Of a stretch of DNA of 7,690 nt, positions 6,518-7,690 are shown one piece after another. This DNA is from an uncultured Lachnospiraceae bacterium (lineage in GTDB: Bacteria; Bacillota; Clostridia; Lachnospirales; Lachnospiraceae), in assembly GCA_910586725.1 (NCBI GenBank), contig CAJUJL010000067.1:1-7690 (forward strand). The letters are read 5' to 3'. The position numbers and the translations under genes were made by a program. The notes beneath the pieces are model-generated. The model did no database searches. It saw only the letters and a program-made list of their open reading frames with translations, and was not told the origin of the DNA. The number at the start of each line of letters is the position of its first letter. Position 1 is the first letter of the stretch.

Positions 6518-7666
6518 TTATTTATACCTTTTTGTAATAGTCTTTTTCTTGTAACCTGATTTTGTTATTATAATTTTCACAGTAACTCCCTTTATTCCCC
6601 TTTTAAATTTAATCTTTGCAACCCCTTTTTTATTTGCTTTTGTTTTTTTTGATGAAGAACCCAAAATTTTCTTCTTGGCCTTTACCATGATTTTAGCTTT
6701 AGGAACTGTTTTAATAGTTAAAGTTTTATTTTTTTTCGAAATTTTTGCCATGACCACTTTGACTTTATAAGTAGCTGACAATGCCCCTGTCCTTGCTGTA
6801 ATTGTGACGGTTCCTTCTTTGATTCCAGTTACTTTTCCCTTGCCATTAACTGTTGCGATATTAGAATTAGAACTTGTATATATTGGCACAACGTCATTTT
6901 GGATCCCGTCATCATCTTCTATTTTAGCCTTCTGTGATGCAGATTTTCCTACCAGAATTTCCACTCTGGATTTTTTAAAGGAAACAGACGTCGGCTTATT
7001 TGCCACCACAACATTTACAGATGCACGCACGCCGCTTGTCGTTGTCGCGATAACCGTCGCGCTGCCAACTCCTTTAGCCGTCACTTCCCCGATTCCGTTT
7101 ACGGTTGCAATACCTGTGTTTGAACTTTCCCAAATGATAGCGTCTGTCGTATTAGCCGGAGCTATTGTATAAGGAATTTTTATTACGTCATCTACATTCA
7201 TATATACTGTCGGAGCAGACAAACTAAGCGAGGAACTCGCTACCGGCTGCAGCAGTGAAATCTGGTAATCATGCTCTGTTGCATAGCTTTGCGCACAGGA
7301 ACCTGGATAACATTGAATTATTGCATCACTGTTACATAAACCGTTATCAATACCAGTTACGCTGTTCGGAACCAAAATAGCGCTTAGAGGACATTTATCA
7401 AACGCTCTATAAAATATATTTATTACACTGTTGGGAATTACAACATAATTTAATGCTGTATTGGAGAATGCAACTACTCCAATTCCCAACAATCCAAAAG
7501 AAAAATTGACACTTTGTAATGATGTACAGTCTTTAAAAGCCCCTTCTTCTATATATCTTACATTTTCCGGCAGAGAAACCGACGCAAGACTTGTACACCT
7601 ATAGAAAGCATACCTTTCTATAGAAATTCTCCTGCTTCGTAAGCGCCAAATATTCCTGCGGATTTT
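6518..7666 (-). pseudogene. 5'-truncated LRR/Big_2 surface protein with Lys-rich tail
   Basis: The frame is open from a TAG at 7667-7669 to a TAA at 6518-6520 (382 codons). LRR_5 units run from about 7627 (ISIERYAFYRCTSL, then YIEEGAFKDCTSL) to about 7250 and close with the usual YPGSCAQSYATEH cap. Two Big_2 Ig-like domains follow, each with the SSNxxIATVNGxGxVT motif (about 7235-7005 and 6995-6750). The last ~75 residues are about 36% Lys (PKAKIMVKAKKK, GYKKKTITKRYK), like the basic wall-associated tails of such proteins. No ATG or GTG in this frame could start the LRR part. The first near-start is a TTG at 7492 without a Shine-Dalgarno, in the middle of the LRRs, giving 324 residues. There is no signal peptide, and the residues before 7627 (KIRRNIWRLRSR) do not fit the LRR pattern. 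A surface protein without an export signal is unlikely to work, so I call it a broken or silent copy. A sequencing or assembly error, or a recombination junction, could also explain it. Confidence 0.65.
7599..7623. repeat. 10-bp inverted repeat at the truncation point of the LRR gene
   Basis: CTATAGAAAG (7599-7608) and CTTTCTATAG (7614-7623) are perfect inverted copies around a 5-nt loop CATAC. The arm is nearly self-complementary, so the minus strand also carries the 9-bp direct repeat TTTCTATAG at 7626-7618 and 7607-7599, 19 bp apart. There is no U-tract on either strand, so it is not a terminator. It coincides with the first codons that fit the LRR pattern. Confidence 0.7.
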
Positions 7667-7690
7667 CTAATCTCCTGAATCCCTCTATAA

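Noticed and set aside
6477..6554. Possible separate promoter for the CHAP gene (TATAAA at 6521-6526)
   Set aside because: No -35 hexamer lies at acceptable spacing (the nearest, TTACAA at 6549-6554, is 22 bp away), so transcription from upstream is more likely.
6804..7172. 122-codon plus-strand ORF opposite the Big_2 domains
   Set aside because: Its Thr/Val/Pro-rich translation is the antisense of the Big_2 domains; no start signal or family features.
7599..7623. 10-bp inverted repeat as a terminator
   Set aside because: Neither strand has a U-tract after the stem and the stem is AT-rich.

Overview
The window looks like chromosomal DNA of a gut-type clostridium, most likely family Lachnospiraceae. 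The evidence is a Clostridium-type pyruvate phosphate dikinase, strong AGGAGG-type ribosome binding sites, intrinsic terminators, and two secreted-type surface proteins built from BspA-like leucine-rich repeats, bacterial Ig-like (Big_2) domains and Cys-x(1-2)-Cys repeats, a mix typical of that family. This assignment is inference; there is no rRNA or other direct marker.

Layout, left to right. Positions 1-72 are the last 23 codons of a plus-strand membrane protein. Positions 73-250 hold an intrinsic terminator reading leftward and a doubtful 38-codon ORF. Everything else reads on the minus strand. ppdK (251-2884) has its own promoter and ribosome binding site in the 2885-3209 gap, which also holds the strong terminator of the next gene upstream. 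Positions 3210-6476 encode a 1088-residue secreted protein: signal peptide, CHAP peptidoglycan hydrolase domain, four ~105-residue beta-type modules, six Cys-rich repeats, an acidic Glu/Lys linker and a C-terminal BspA-type LRR domain. Separated from it by 41 bp is the 3' part of a second surface-protein gene (6518-~7666): LRRs, two Big_2 domains and a very Lys-rich tail. It has no usable start or signal peptide in this window and its LRR frame begins abruptly at a 10-bp inverted repeat, so it is probably a 5'-truncated pseudogene or a silent partial copy.

How the parts relate. ppdK is a central-metabolism gene insulated on both sides by terminators. The two surface-protein genes share orientation, domain vocabulary (LRR_5) and no visible terminator between them, so they probably form one transcription unit ending at 3082-3129. 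The most distinctive item is the CHAP protein, which joins a cell-wall-cleaving domain to a long adhesin-like set of repeats, including a four-copy module I cannot match to a named family. No mobile-element gene, CRISPR array, tRNA or rRNA was found.
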